NCBI GenBank assembly: GCA_022393335.1
Contig: JAJEKB010021263.1
Coordinates: forward strand, 1,348,199 to 1,412,198
DNA length: 64,000 bases
Direction of reading: 5' to 3'
DNA from: Macrotrachela quadricornifera
Taxonomy: Eukaryota > Rotifera > Eurotatoria > Philodinida > Philodinidae
The notes below the pieces were generated by a model. It made no database searches, had not been told where the DNA came from, and was given only the letters and a program-made list of their open reading frames with translations. Position 1 is the stretch's first letter. Each line of letters opens with the position of its first letter. Both the position numbers and the translations under genes were made by a program. Below are positions 48,806-61,045 of this stretch, piece after piece.

Positions 48806-49682
48806 TATCTAAATAATTTATTTTCGTTTCACTTTATTCAAAATTTATTATGTAAAAAGGAAAAAAAGAATATTTATTTTAATATTCACTTATACAATAA
48901 TGATTCATATCTATATCAGTTTTTTCCAATTGTTGTTATTGGTAGACCTATTGTCAATATTGTAAATGATATTGGAATAAATGCTCCTCAGTACACTATT
49001 TTATAGCAACAAGATAAAAAATAAATCATATAAATTATGTTAATATCAGTTTAAAAAGTTTTGGAAAATCTAAAAGTTCTGAGCGACATCTTTTATTATT
49101 TTATATTTTCTTACAGCTAATTAATTCAATTACATTCTTATTGAAACGAATAAGGTTGATGTAGTAACAATAGATGATGCTTGCAAAAGAAAAGGATCAC
49201 TTTTAATACATGATAGTTACTCTTTTTCAAAATTCGATAGAAATTTCCTCTCTTCTCCGTATTATAAAAATGAAAAAAAAAAGTTACTTTGCAAATGCAC
49301 CATCTCAAAGCCTTTGAAATTCATTCAATGTGATACTTATAATTAATCTTTACGGACTATGAAAATTAGATATGATTTATTGTTTTTTCTATGATTGATA
49401 TTTTTCTAATTATAATTCGAGAGAGTACTTTGATGAATCTGTTGAAATTTTCTTTTAAATTCTATTAAACAACTTTAAAAAACGAACTTATTAATTTTAT
49501 AAAGTACTAACGTAATTCTCAATATAATTTTGTATAATAAGGTATTTATTTTTTATTTGAATTTTGAACAAGATATAGCAAGTGAATTACATATCGATAG
49601 AAGAGTAGAAATATTTATTTTATAAATATTAGAAAAATTTTTTTTTTCATTTTCTTATAATATTTTTGATTGAGATAGGATT
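48806..49682. other. Intergenic, AT-rich, no gene seen
   Basis: Lies between two minus-strand genes, upstream of the POZ-like gene and downstream of the glycosidase gene. The plus frame 48707-49006 overlaps the POZ gene and is a shadow. Confidence 0.5.
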
Positions 49683-50972
49683 TTAAAATCCATAAACATA
49701 TTTTTGACCTAAATCGGATAGTCTTCCATCTGGTGCAATTAAGCAATTGGCTGAGCCAAGTGCAGCATCCAATTGACGTTGTGCACCAAACCATGCATAT
49801 CGTTCAACCCAACTTAACGAATCAAGTTTAGCAATACTTTGTCTCATAAATTCGGTAACTTCTTGTTGTGAAACTGGTTGATTTGGATTCCATGATGTAC
49901 AAGCAAATTCTGTAACCCAAACAGGATATTTATTTCCTAATTGTTGACGAACATTTGTAATCCAATTAATGAAATTATCCGCTCCTCGGCCATACCAATG
50001 TAAAGCAAGAAAGTCAATTCGTCCGCCAACTGTATTCAATTCATTAAGAAATTGTTTCATCCAATTTAATCCTTGATCTGTTGAAGCAATTGCTGGTGAA
50101 CCAAGTCGAACACCTTGAGATCTGAGAGGTTCAATATATTGTTTCCAAGCACGTGCTGCATCGCCAGGACTCATATTTGCTTGTTCACCACGTTCAGGTT
50201 CGTTGAAGCCAAGTACAACTTTAGCACCATTTGCTTGACTCAAAAATTGATTTCCATCATGTCCTCGATTTGTGCTCCATAGCATTGGAACGAATTCTAT
50301 ATCAGCTATATTAATCTTGTAAGGTGACCAATTATACATCCAGGAGATTTTTCCACCAGAAAATATATTCGGTGAATCTTGTTTGTTTTCCATTGGCCAA
50401 GCAATACCTCTTTTGCTTCCACTATAATTAAAGAAATAATCAATGTTATAACTGTCTTTGTGAAATTCATTAATAATAATCTTATTGAAAAAAGACAGAA
50501 GTGTACACGCTGTTTGGATTCTTTTTAAACTAAATGTCTTAGGCATTCTTTTTACGAAAATGCCGAATATCATATTTCTCAAAGAAAACATCATGAGATT
50601 TGTTGGCTAAAAGACTATAATGTTTTACCTGAATACTTGGCCTCCGCTCGAGTTGTCATCTAGTACACCACAAACCATAGTTGGATCATTAGTTGAGAAA
50701 GCATTAGATTTCGAAACAGGACCTTGTTTCATCCAACAAGTACCACCATTCCATTGTGTCCAAGTAAAATGAGTACAACCTGCAGTTGCAGCGCATTTTC
50801 CACCACAAAGTTCTGGTGCAATTCGAACATTAGAAAGATCGTTTTGATAGAAATCACAAGACATAGCCCAATTATTTCCATTCCAATTGATAGCACGTTT
50901 TGTACGAGGAATAGATAAACAGTTGATGGTCAAAGAAGCAAATAACATCCAATATAAAAGAAATTTGATCAT
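49683..50972 (-). CDS. Secreted GH128-type beta-1,3-glucanase with PAN/apple-like module
   Basis: Two exons, 50972-50629 and 50421-49683, join to 360 residues. I chose the ATG at 50972 over the upstream one at 51014 because it begins a clean signal peptide (MIKFLLYWMLFASLTINCLS). Residues about 35-110 form a cysteine-rich PAN/apple-like module (WAMSCDFYQND, CGGKCAATAGCTHFTW, CWMKQG). From residue 118 the fold matches the glycosyl hydrolase catalytic core of GH128/Asl1 type: KRGIAWP, WMYNWSP, FVPMLW, GFNEPE, LALHWY, VWVTEFAC. E189 (NEP) and E286 (TEF) are the expected acid/base and nucleophile. The product is likely a secreted enzyme attacking fungal or algal beta-1,3-glucan. This family is mainly fungal and plant, so horizontal gain followed by intron acquisition is plausible but unproven. 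Confidence 0.9.
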
Positions 50973-53453
50973 TTTTTTATTTTGATTATTGTTTAGACAA
51001 TATTTATACAACACTTCTAAAAATAAAACTTATTTAGTAACATTAAAAACAAGATGCGATCTAACTACTATTCTCTGACTATTCATCTTGCTAGTTTCTT
51101 TATTCATCATTGCAAAAATAAATGGTAAGCTTGAACGCATAATATACCAGTAAACGAAAACCTCTATTCGAAATCGAATCTATAGTTGGAAAGAAAGAAT
51201 AAATAATGCCAACATTTTCAGATTTATAGAGAAGTAAATGAAGTTTTCTATTAATTCTTCCACTTGATAATCAAATTTCTTTTTCAATATGAATTTTTTG
51301 AAAAAAATACATTTCTATTTTATCATACAACAAGGATCTATGAAGCAAAGTCAAGGAAATGTGTGACATTCAAGACATCAGACAAGACAAGTAACAAAAA
51401 AAGGAGTTTCTGAACTCACATCAAACTGTGTCTTCTACTTGCATGTACTGATCACAATGGTTGTCATTGGACTCTATCCACTTTACTTTTTGGATTCACG
51501 AGATGTAGAACTTTAAGGATTTTATATTAAAGATAATCTTTGTGTATATGAATTTTATATCTAATGATTTTTATAATATAAATCTTAAATCGCAATTCTG
51601 AAAACATGTTTCTCTGACAAACTACTTTGTACAAGTTTAGTAATAGTAGTTCATTATAAAAAAATCTATTCAGACACAAGTTGAGGTACTGAGTAGAAGT
51701 ATCAATTTAGTTCATAAAAAAGTGTCTCAAGAAAAAAAAATCAGATTGTTAAAACTGAGACAACGTAGAAGAATAATAGTAGTAGATACTCAATATAAAC
51801 GAAAAACAGATTGTGAAAACTAATAAACTTAGTTATAACATTTTTCAAAAAAATTGAACTCTCTGACGATACTTCGAAACAGAATGATGAAAGATAGTAT
51901 TCCATTTATTTGTCTTACATTCCATTGTTCTCATCTATGATTTCGTTCATCATCATCCAAATTAATCAACTATGAAATGATTCATCAGTTTTAATAATAC
52001 ACCGTTATTGTCATATTAATTTCATTACTCTTAAGTACTTTTTTGTGGTAGGTTAAAAGCATAAAACTTTACTTACGATTAAAGCAATGTTTAGATATAT
52101 GACGTTGTTTTGTAATTGATCTATGATCAACTAACTCGTATATATATATATATATATGTATATGATTGAAATGAATTGACTAGATTTTCTTCCCACTACG
52201 CCTTTGCTGTCATGTACAGAAAGGAAATAGTCCCATTTTCATATTGACGAACGAACACAAAAAAAAAGTAATGATTCATCATGCCGTCATTCGGTTCTGT
52301 TCTTTCATGATTTTCATACACTCTATCGTTCTTTTTTCATATTGTGTTGCATTAACATCATGTCCCAATCCGCATGTGTACGGTGGGACAAACCCATTTC
52401 GTGGGACATTTTATGTCAAACTTATTTCCTAGCATATGGATTGATATTTTTCTATTCTATACGTTTCTGTGCTGATCATCTATAGAAATAATTCAAATAA
52501 TAAAAGATTTATCGATGTTATTAGTTGAAGAATGACTAAATCGCATTAAAATATACAACTTCATTCTCTCTATCATTCGATAAAAAAAGAAAATATCCTC
52601 AAGCTTTTTATGATAAAATAAAGTATTTTTGCCTTTACTTTTGGATATTCTTTAATAACATATAGTTTATCAGCATATAATTCATTAAATTTTTTTCCTA
52701 TATTTTATTCTAAAAAATGAATAGAATCAAAGATATTTATTTTCTTTAGATTTGTTTTTGTATGAGATATGTCAATGTAGATTTTAACAATGATATTAAC
52801 TTCATAGATATCGACAAATTCTTTCATTCTGTTCGATAGATTTGAATAATTGAAAAATCACTCTCTCCCTAACATATTCTACTAGTCAATAATCTGACAG
52901 AACGCAAAAGAATTTTAAGAGGTTAATTATGAATTATTTCTCAAAGATATAAAAAGAAAAATGAACCATGATTATAAATAATATTTTCAATCATTATATC
53001 TACACGCTCGAATGGAAGTTAATCAAATGATTAATCGTCAACAAATACTTCGACATTTAATAATTAAATATATGCTTAATATCTCTTTCGAGTATTTAGA
53101 AGATATTGTTTTCTTTTTTTTTTTATTAAGATAAACTCGTACGTTTTTTTTAAATAGAAATAGCTAATATTTATGTGAAATCTATGAAAGAAAAGAAAAT
53201 TATATTTATTCGACCACGCTATAAATGACTTTTGCATTCTTTTCTCTGTTATTCGTTCGTTAATGTTGACCATAGCGATGTCTATTTCACCTTCTATTTT
53301 ATTCTATGACTAAGAATGTATTCATTAAGTTATACTTACAATTGAATGATGAATCTAATTGATTGTATCAATCAATAATAACTTCGACTATTATATTTTG
53401 TTTAAAAATAATAATAATAGCATCTTATCTTTTTTTTTCTCAGATCAAACAAT
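50973..53453. other. Intergenic between divergent genes, no gene seen
   Basis: AT-rich. Contains a TA microsatellite at about 52138-52163 and a piece of the foldback outer arm at 52595-52650 (CAAGCTTTTTATGATAAAAT then CTTTACTTTTGGAT). Both flanking genes are transcribed away from this space, so it should hold both promoters. No clear TATA box was picked out. Confidence 0.5.
53425..53453 (+). promoter_or_regulatory. Possible trans-splice acceptor before the F-box start
   Basis: A pyrimidine tract followed by CTCAG (AG at 53442-53443) lies 10 bases before ATG 53454, with no coding frame upstream. Bdelloids are known to add a spliced leader to many messages, and this arrangement is what such an acceptor looks like. 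It could equally be the end of a 5' UTR intron. Confidence 0.4.
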
Positions 53454-55337
53454 ATGAATCAACACAAACAACAATTAAGTTACGATCATGTTTTGAAAGA
53501 AGAAATGAAGAAATTACAATATGAATTAGATCAAAAAACGTAAGTTATTGAAGAAAAAAACTCTTATTATTATGAATTATTTCTATAGTATACCAATAAC
53601 ATCCATTGAAAATTTATCAAATGAATTCTTTTATGAAATATTTGATTATCTCGATAGTCATCAAATACACAAAGCATTTCATAATCTTAATCATCGATTT
53701 CAACAACTTCTTAATTCTTCATTTCTTCTATTTAAAATAAAACTAGAATCATACAACGATGTCGAATTTATAAATGATTGCAAAGAAATAATTCATTTTA
53801 ATAGAAATCAAATATTTTCAATTTATATGGCAATACCAATTTTTATGGATCAATTTTCTTTACCATTTACTCTCGATTCATCATTAATACGTCTAGAATC
53901 ATTAGTTATTTTTAATATAGAATCAGATATATTTTTATCGCTTCTTAATAAATTAAATTGTTTACCTCGTCTTTTTTCATTAACTATTATGATTAATGAT
54001 GAAGTAACAAATTTAGCTAATATATATAAACAAATATTCTCTTTACCAGTATTGAAATATTATCAGTGTTCAATAACATGTTCTGATAAATCATTTATGT
54101 TACCTATTCCTACTAATAAACAATTCAGTTCAATTGAAAATCTTGTTATTGATCATCATTATAATATGAAACAACTTGCTAATATAATATCTTATACACC
54201 ACACCTTAATCGTCTTTCTTTGAAATATACAGATCATAATCCTGCAAATAATATAATTATTATGCCAATAACATTAAGAAATTTAACACATCTATATTTG
54301 TATTGTTTGCGAATGATGTTTGATGAATTTGAATTATTAATAAATGATATATATCCAAAAGTAAAAGTTTTATCATTAACAACTCAATCTAAAGATATTA
54401 ATTATCTTAATAGTAATCGATGGGAAAAATTTATTTTAAAAAAATTTCCTAAATTAAAAAAATTTTATTTTACATATTATGAATCTACTGATTATGAAAA
54501 TCGATCTCTGGAATATTTTGATAAACGAAATGATTTTATTTCATTGTTTTGGATTGAACGACAATGGTTATTCGAAGTTGAATTATATCATAAGAATATT
54601 TTTTTTTATATTCGTCCACATAAGTATATTCAAAATGATTTATAATAAATTATTATTATTTTATTTTTTTTTATAGAAAACAATGGTATCAATATGAAAC
54701 ACAACATAAAATAGATGATTCTTATACTCAACTTGATAAATCTAGTCGATTAACTATAACATGTATTTCTAGAAATGAAGATCTAGTTATGGATATTAAG
54801 TGGATTTTAACTTTTGTACAAATTCATCATTGCGAAATTACAGAACCTAGAGTCTTTATTGGTATATTACATCATATAACAAATTTATTACGAGAACTTA
54901 AATCACTAAAAATTGATTCTTTATCATCATGTCAATCGGAATGTATGAATGATGATGATGATGAATTCGTATTTGATTATTTGACATTATACACAAATAA
55001 AATAAAAAAAGTTTTTCTTGTGAATATGTACAATATTGAAGATTTTCATATGATTTTAAAATTTTGTCCTTATATGGAATATTTTGAAGTGAAATATGTA
55101 CATAGTGATATTATTGAAGAATTTTTACATATTATTTTAAACAAAATTAATCATGATCATAATGATCATCTTCGTTCATTATGTTTGCATATTTTTACAT
55201 TTGATGATGGTGATGATAATAATACTTATGGAAATGAATTAATTAAAAAATTCCAAACAATAATTAATTCGAAAAATATTTTAAACAATTACACAATTAA
55301 ACGTATTGTTGATAACATCTATTTGGAATGGAAATAA
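53454..55337 (+). CDS. F-box protein with divergent leucine-rich repeats (second copy)
   Basis: Exons 53454-53539, 53589-54623 and 54677-55337 join in phase to 593 residues. The first exon is short and helical (KEEMKKLQYELDQK). Residues about 33-72 form the F-box-like motif SIENLSNEFFYEIFDYLDSH, then FHNLNHRFQQLL. The body has leucine-rich units (LIRLESLVIFNIE, LPRLFSLTIMIND, LRNLTHLYLYCL, YPKVKVLSLTTQ, LRSLCLHIFTF). An acidic run (ECMNDDDDEFVF) follows, then a family-typical end (NNYTIKRIVDNIYLEW, compare HNYILKVINRKLYLWW in the other copy). Presumed substrate receptor of an SCF-type ubiquitin ligase. Sequence has drifted far from the 42913-44943 copy, but intron positions around the F-box and the mid-protein intron are similar. 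Confidence 0.85.
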
Positions 55338-56145
55338 TATCTTTAGTCTTCTATTATATTGTTTTATTAGTATAAAAAATAAAAAAATATATTGTTAATC
55401 AAATGTCTTTTTTTTTCAATTAAATTTCACGTTTTTTAACCAATATCTGAACAATACGATTGAAAAAAAAATCTGTTGCATCTAATCAATTTGATTTTAT
55501 TTATATCTGAGGACAAATAGAAGCAAAACAATTGTTAGTTAATAAACATAATTATAGTTCCCATGTATCACGGTTATATGAATAGTAGTCAGCACTTTTT
55601 GACGAAATTTTAATAGAAACAAAATCAATTTACAAAATATTTTTATTCAATTTTCTAACTCACAAAAAATGTTCTGTTTTTATCATAAGAGAGAAAAGAT
55701 TAAAGTGAGATTTTTTTTTATAGAAATTGCCACAAAACAGAATTCTAGTCTCCACTAATATACATATTATTCATCTAAGATATCTACAGTTTGTAAATCT
55801 CCAAATAGTGATTTAAATCTACATTTGATAATTAAAAGTTCATGATAACAATTTCTCAGACAAGTATTCTCTAAAAAACGTCACTTGATAATAGATTATA
55901 TATATTCTATTTTATTATTATTATATTGGTTTAAGTATGATCTTTAAGCATAAAAAAAATCTTCGTATCCTTTTCTCTTGAAGACTATATAGAGAAAAAG
56001 TTTCTTAAAGATTATATGGGACTATTTATACTGGAAGATTTGGAAAATATTATATATCACAACTCTTATGGTTTATTTAGTATCTCTTTTTGATATTTAT
56101 AAAAGATCTTTCAAAGAATTGATTTATTCAGAACGAAACTTGATT
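55338..56145. other. Intergenic, no gene seen
   Basis: AT-rich spacer downstream of the F-box gene. AATAAA-like signals are near 55380. Nothing else recognised. Confidence 0.5.
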
Positions 56146-56147
56146 TA

Positions 56148-56850
56148 TAGTTCCTTTAAAAAGTCCGTGCGTACGACTGATTTTTGAATAACTTTTGCAT
56201 AGAAACAAAAGAGAGACCTGTGTTTTTCGGCATTCGATAGCCAAGGCGAAGAGGCATCTTTTCACGAACGCAGTCTTTTCTGAGGAGTAATTTTGAAGTC
56301 GATTTATTACAAGATCTTTGAAAAATTAGGTGAAATTTTTCAAAACTTGTATTGAAGCCTACTGGCTTTTTTGCAACATTTTTTTCCGTCGAAAACCTCT
56401 GCCTCTAGGGTCATGCCAATACATGAAATTGGTCAAAAGGTTATTTAGACAGCGGAAAGCAACTTTAGAAGTTGTAAAATACTACTAGAGCACAAAATGA
56501 CGAAAGACTGAACGATACAAGCGGCGTTTTGACTGACTTTATTTATTGACATGTTCCTAGGGACAGAGATTTTCGACGAAGAAAATGTCACAACAATGTT
56601 CGAAACATATATAGGTTCACTCAGTTTTTAATAGAGATTCTAAATACGCAAAAAAGGTAATAGGTTTCTATGCAACTTTTGAGAAATCCAACTTAGTTTT
56701 TCAAAACCTCCATAAGAAATCGACTTTGCTAATGAAAAGATGCCTCTTCAACTTGATTATCGAACAGAAAAAAACTGCAAGTCTCTATCTTTTTCCTAGC
56801 GAAAGCTATTAAAAAAGATAGTCACGCGCACAAACGTTTTAAACGAACTA
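56148..56850. mobile_element. TA-flanked TIR element, about 700 bp
   Basis: Ends are TAGTTCCTTTAAAAAG and, inverted, TAGTTCGTTTAAAACG, flanked by TA on both sides (56146-56147 and 56851-56852). Arms of about 260 bp continue inward through GAAGAGGCATCTTTTCA, AAGTCGATTT and CTTTTTTGC. TA duplication suggests the Tc1/mariner group. No transposase frame is present. It abuts the truncated scramblase copy. Confidence 0.75.
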
Positions 56851-56883
56851 TAATTTCATTTATTTTATATATATACATGTATT

Positions 56884-57512
56884 GCTGTGAGATAGTACCC
56901 AGTAAAGATCCAGGTAGTGATTCTGCTATCATTTCTTGACTACAATATTGTGAATAGCACACCAACAAAATCCTGAACAACATTTAAGTAGACGTTTAAG
57001 AAGTATAATATCCTAATAGTCGACAAAACATAAATCATTTCATTGCTTGAGATTTACTTGTTTATTGTTGTCAGCAATATTAAGTGTAAAACCTCGTCTA
57101 CTTGAAAATCTTATGCTTTTCAAATCAAAACAAATTATTTAGTAACTAGTGTCAAAATAAAATCTACATACTTTCTGATGCTTGAAACAATTGTTCTTTT
57201 TGATCATTAAAAATGTCAAAGGATGGAAGCTCATAAAACGAAAAATCGGCTCATTTCGAAAATTTGTCGTGGTACTTTCGGACACATCATTTTTCAATCT
57301 AGTGAAATTACATAGTGGATCAATTTCTACTTGTATCACCCCCTCTCCCTTCTTTTCTTGTGCCACAATATCAAGCATATCTTGAAAACCAAATACAAGT
57401 TAAACAAAAACTTTCATCTTTTTCAAATAATTTTGTTTAACATATAATGAATCAATCATTCTGAAACAGTCAAGTCCAACTATATCACTATATGTTGGAG
57501 GTAATCATTTTT
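56884..57512 (-). pseudogene. Broken phospholipid scramblase copy
   Basis: The minus strand repeats blocks of the intact scramblase at 58390-59863 in order. 57512-57455 matches its first exon (TYSDIVGLDCFRMIDSL against TYNDTIGLDGLRMIDSL). 57220-57176 matches exon 2 at nucleotide level. 57038-56884 matches exon 4 (DIILLKRLLKCCSGFCWCA). After CWCA one base is missing relative to the intact gene, which shifts the frame. The C-terminal half is absent and the segment ends next to the TIR element. The unrelated frame 57139-57378 is not the product. Clearly a non-functional partial duplicate. Confidence 0.75.
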
Positions 57513-58389
57513 TCAGTGATTTCTATTATTGTAACAAAAGAAAATCTCAATGAATGAAGCATTTAATCTAACATCATTTGAAATTTTATTCTTTTTCGTT
57601 TTCTTTTGCAATGCATGATCCTTTCGAAATAAAGTTCACCATTTTTTAAATTTATATTGAATGCAATAAATAGTTTGTATTCAGTCAGTTAAAGGCGTAT
57701 TCGAGAAAATATTTGTGTAACATATATTTATTTTTAATATTAACTCAATCTGACACATTTCTACATAATCCTCAAGAACTCCACTCGACCAAAAAAACTG
57801 AAAGTATAAAGCTGTCAATCATGAATAAAATATCAAATATTGTGTTTCGATTTATTCTTTCTCTCATAAAGTATATACGATGAACATTGAAAATGTAATA
57901 AAAATTGACGACAAGAATATTGATTTATATCAAAAATAACAGAAGAATTGACGTACAAATCATACTCATCATGAAGATGTTTATGTTTTGTCACAACTCA
58001 TTTGCTTTTGACTAGAACCGAAAACAAAGAAGGAATCAAACATAATAGAGTATCGACAGAACAGAATTGGCAAGACAAATACCGAGCATTGTAATAACAG
58101 CAAAAGAAAAAATTCTGTATTATATCTAATCAATACGTATTAAAAAAAAGAAATATCCTTTTCGAAAATAATAATTATTTAATATAATTCTTTATAAGAT
58201 AACAAAAATGAGATATATGCTTCTATATTTAGAAAAATAAACTCTATTGAGATTATTGGTAAAATAGGATTGTATTTTAATATTAATCAAATTATTTCTT
58301 GATAATATGAATAAATAAATGAACAAATATAAGATAAATATTTGAAAAATTATAGAAGTGTTCTATAAGATTAGTATATTATTAATCGA
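57513..58389. other. Intergenic, AT-rich, no gene seen
   Basis: Spacer between the broken and intact scramblase copies. No frame or repeat of note. Confidence 0.5.
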
Positions 58390-59863
58390 TTAATTGTTGT
58401 TTGGAACAGTTGAAAAAAGCATAAAATCCTACAAATATAAAGAAAATACTAATAAGAATGCATCTATTTTAAAAATAAAACTTACAATAAGAAAGACAGC
58501 AGCAAGTGTAAGAGCTTTTATTTTTACATCAAGATCCATTGGAACTATAATGATAAATATTATATTTATAACATATAAATATTTCGAATTCTATGATTAT
58601 ACTCACTTTCAAGTGAAAAAGCATCAGCACTAGAAAATGCTTCACTTAAAAAACCACGATACACTTTATAAATAGCTCCAACTTCTGTTACACCATCATT
58701 ACCAATTAACTATGAATAGATATAATAAGCGAAAATATATTTATTGAAGAAATAGATAAGATTTTTTATAATTTAATGCAAAAAATAATTCTTACGCATT
58801 TTTGCACGTAAGTTCAATGTATGATAAACCTTGAAACAGTGCTACACATAACCTAACAATACACTCCATGTGCTCCCACCTCGAATTACAAGTGATATTA
58901 TTGCAAATAAAGCAACATTTTTGGAGCTTTCCATCTGTAATAAAAACTGTATCTTGAGATAAAAGTATTAAATTATTCTTCAGATACAATCCTTTTTTAT
59001 ATGAGATACTCGCTGTCTACTGGTGAAATGAGTATTGAACATTTTTCATATATAAATGAAATGATTTCTTACTGTGAACTTATTTTCACAACAGCAAGTA
59101 TATGGTCCATCGCAAATAAGTACAGGACCAATTAATGTAAATACAACTGCATCATTTGCATCCTTAATTTCATAGGTATATCGACAGCAACTTCCTCTAA
59201 ATAAAAATAATAATTTAAATAAATCTTTATTATTATTATATATTAAAAGAATTTTACATTTGTGAAACAGTACCAATTAAAGTTCCTGATGGTGATTCAA
59301 CGGTTATTTCTTGACTACAACATTCTGCATCTGCACACCAACAATATCCTGAACAACATTTAAATGGTCGTTTAATAAGAATAATATCCTGATTAGTTGA
59401 AAAAATATTTTTTTTTGATATAGAAACTAAGAGAATAATTCAGATTTACTTGATTAAGATTATTAATAATACGAAGTTTAAAATGCCGTCTAGTTGCACA
59501 ACAAAAACGTGCACAAAATGACGAAGCTTTTTAAATATAAATAAATATTTTTAAAATTAATATTTAAATTAAATTGATATACTTTCTAAAGCTTGTAATA
59601 TTCGTTCATTTCTATTATTAAAAATATCGAATTTTGCTTCTGATGCAATACCACATATAACTTCAATAATAAATCTAAATTTTATATAATTTTTTTAAAA
59701 ATTATTTACCTTCCATCAACGAAACATTTTGTTTAATAGTTAATGAATCAATCATTCTTAAACCATCAAGTCCAATTGTATCGTTATATGTTGGAGGTAA
59801 TAAAGGTATTATTTGATGCATATTTATCGGATGATTCTTTTCGTCATATTCTTTTTCAGCCAT
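58390..59863 (-). CDS. Phospholipid scramblase family protein
   Basis: Exons 59863-59710, 59660-59583, 59526-59450, 59388-59258, 59196-59073, 58709-58607, 58544-58486 and 58428-58390 keep phase throughout and give 254 residues. The N-terminus is short and Pro-containing (HQIIPLLPPTYND). Scramblase landmarks follow: cysteine cluster FCARFCCATRR, FKCCSGYCWCADAECCSQEI with VESPSGTLIGTV, SCCRYTYEIKDAND, LICDGPYTCCC, GAIYKVYRGFLSEAF, PMDLDVKIKALTLAAVFLIDFML. The Asp-rich calcium-binding-like segment is SADAFSLEIPMDLDV, with fewer acidic residues than in vertebrate PLSCR1. In that family the C-terminal helix is hydrophobic and probably membrane-embedded, as seen here. The intron between exons 5 and 6 is about 360 bp and holds a stray frame at 58792-58989. 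Role: lipid redistribution across the plasma membrane, or nuclear and signalling functions as in vertebrate homologues. Confidence 0.88.
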
Positions 59864-60476
59864 TTTTTTTTTTCTTAAAATAAATGCAATATATTTGAAA
59901 TAAAACGTATATTCTGAGCAGATTTTCACTCAAGCATAAAATTGAATCTCTCTATATTCTAAACATTTATTACACATATGCTATTATAATGAAATAATAA
60001 ATAATATTTAGCATAACTGTAATAATAATGTACTTTTTTATGTGAATATGTGCTGGAATCCATGATGATAATATGCTTAATATGAACAAAAAATGGAAGA
60101 CTTATTGCTATGATGAATACTCAAAAGAAAATGATGGAAGAATTGATATACAGATTATTATGAATACGAAGTCATAGATAATTCTTTACGATTAATGTAT
60201 CTTTTAGCAGAAATTAAAGAAAGATAATATCATTTCGGATAAATCGAACAACGAAAAACAAATAAGAGAAGCTAAAATTACCACTGGAAAGAAACATAAT
60301 ACATGGCATATGGAAAAAAACTAACTTATTTCTGCTTGGGTGCTTGTGATAATCACGCCGATGAGAAATAATGTCTCTTAATGATCAAGAAATGTTTAAT
60401 CTATAGAATGAAATTTCAACGATTTATAAACAACTACGTTTTCTTTTCGTTGATAAGCTAATTAATTATATATACA

Positions 60477-61045
60477 GTAGTAGACAAAAGTCCCTATTCC
60501 AAAGAAAAACTATTTAAACAAAGGTTATCTACTTTCAAAGCTGTATTAAACGAAGGACTTGGTAAGTCTTGATCTTAGGCAAAATCTGGAGACTTGTCTC
60601 TTTCTTGAAACTGATGTATCAGATCAACGTCAAAGATTTTTTCCTATTGTATTATGAGCTAAGTTAAACCATTCGACCTGAAAATTTTACAGTGCACTGT
60701 ACAAATGTAGACAAACCTATGGTAAAAGTTTCAACACTATAACCTTTACAGAGATGAAGATTCATGTCGTTCTATATCTTTGAGTCGACAGCTCTGGAAA
60801 ATAACTAAGGTACGGACAAACTAAGTGATCTTTTTAGGAGAGATAAACCAGCATTTCCTTCAAATGTCGCATGATTTTGTCAAAAATATTAAGAAAAAAT
60901 TCTTGATATTGACATGGTGCTTCAGTCTCCGCAAGGAGACAGGACTCAAATGTTTGCCTACGATCAAGACTTGACAAATCCTTGTTTGACTATAACTTTG
61001 AAAGTAAATAATCCTTGTATAGATAATTTTCATCTACTTTAAAAA
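60477..61045. mobile_element. Tc1-like TIR element, non-autonomous
   Basis: The left end CAGTAGTAGACAAAAGTCCC resembles Tc1 ends (CAGT...CAAAAGT). The arm continues TTATCTACTTTCAAAG and AAGTCTTGATCTTAGGCAAA, and is inverted at 60958-61035 (TTTGCCTACGATCAAGACTT, CTTTGAAAGTAAATAA). The extreme right end is degraded. No transposase frame inside. Confidence 0.65.

Noticed and set aside
50429..50594. N-terminal extension of the glycosidase frame (MMFSLRNMIF...)
   Set aside because: Lies between a good donor at 50628 and acceptor at 50422; removing it joins the PAN module to the catalytic core in phase, so it is intron.
57139..57385. 79-codon minus and 67-codon plus frames
   Set aside because: They overlap the broken scramblase copy out of its frame; the homologous blocks run in other frames.
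58792..58989. 65-codon minus frame inside the scramblase gene as an extra exon
   Set aside because: Exons 59196-59073 and 58709-58607 already join in phase and in family order; adding this would break the scramblase fold.
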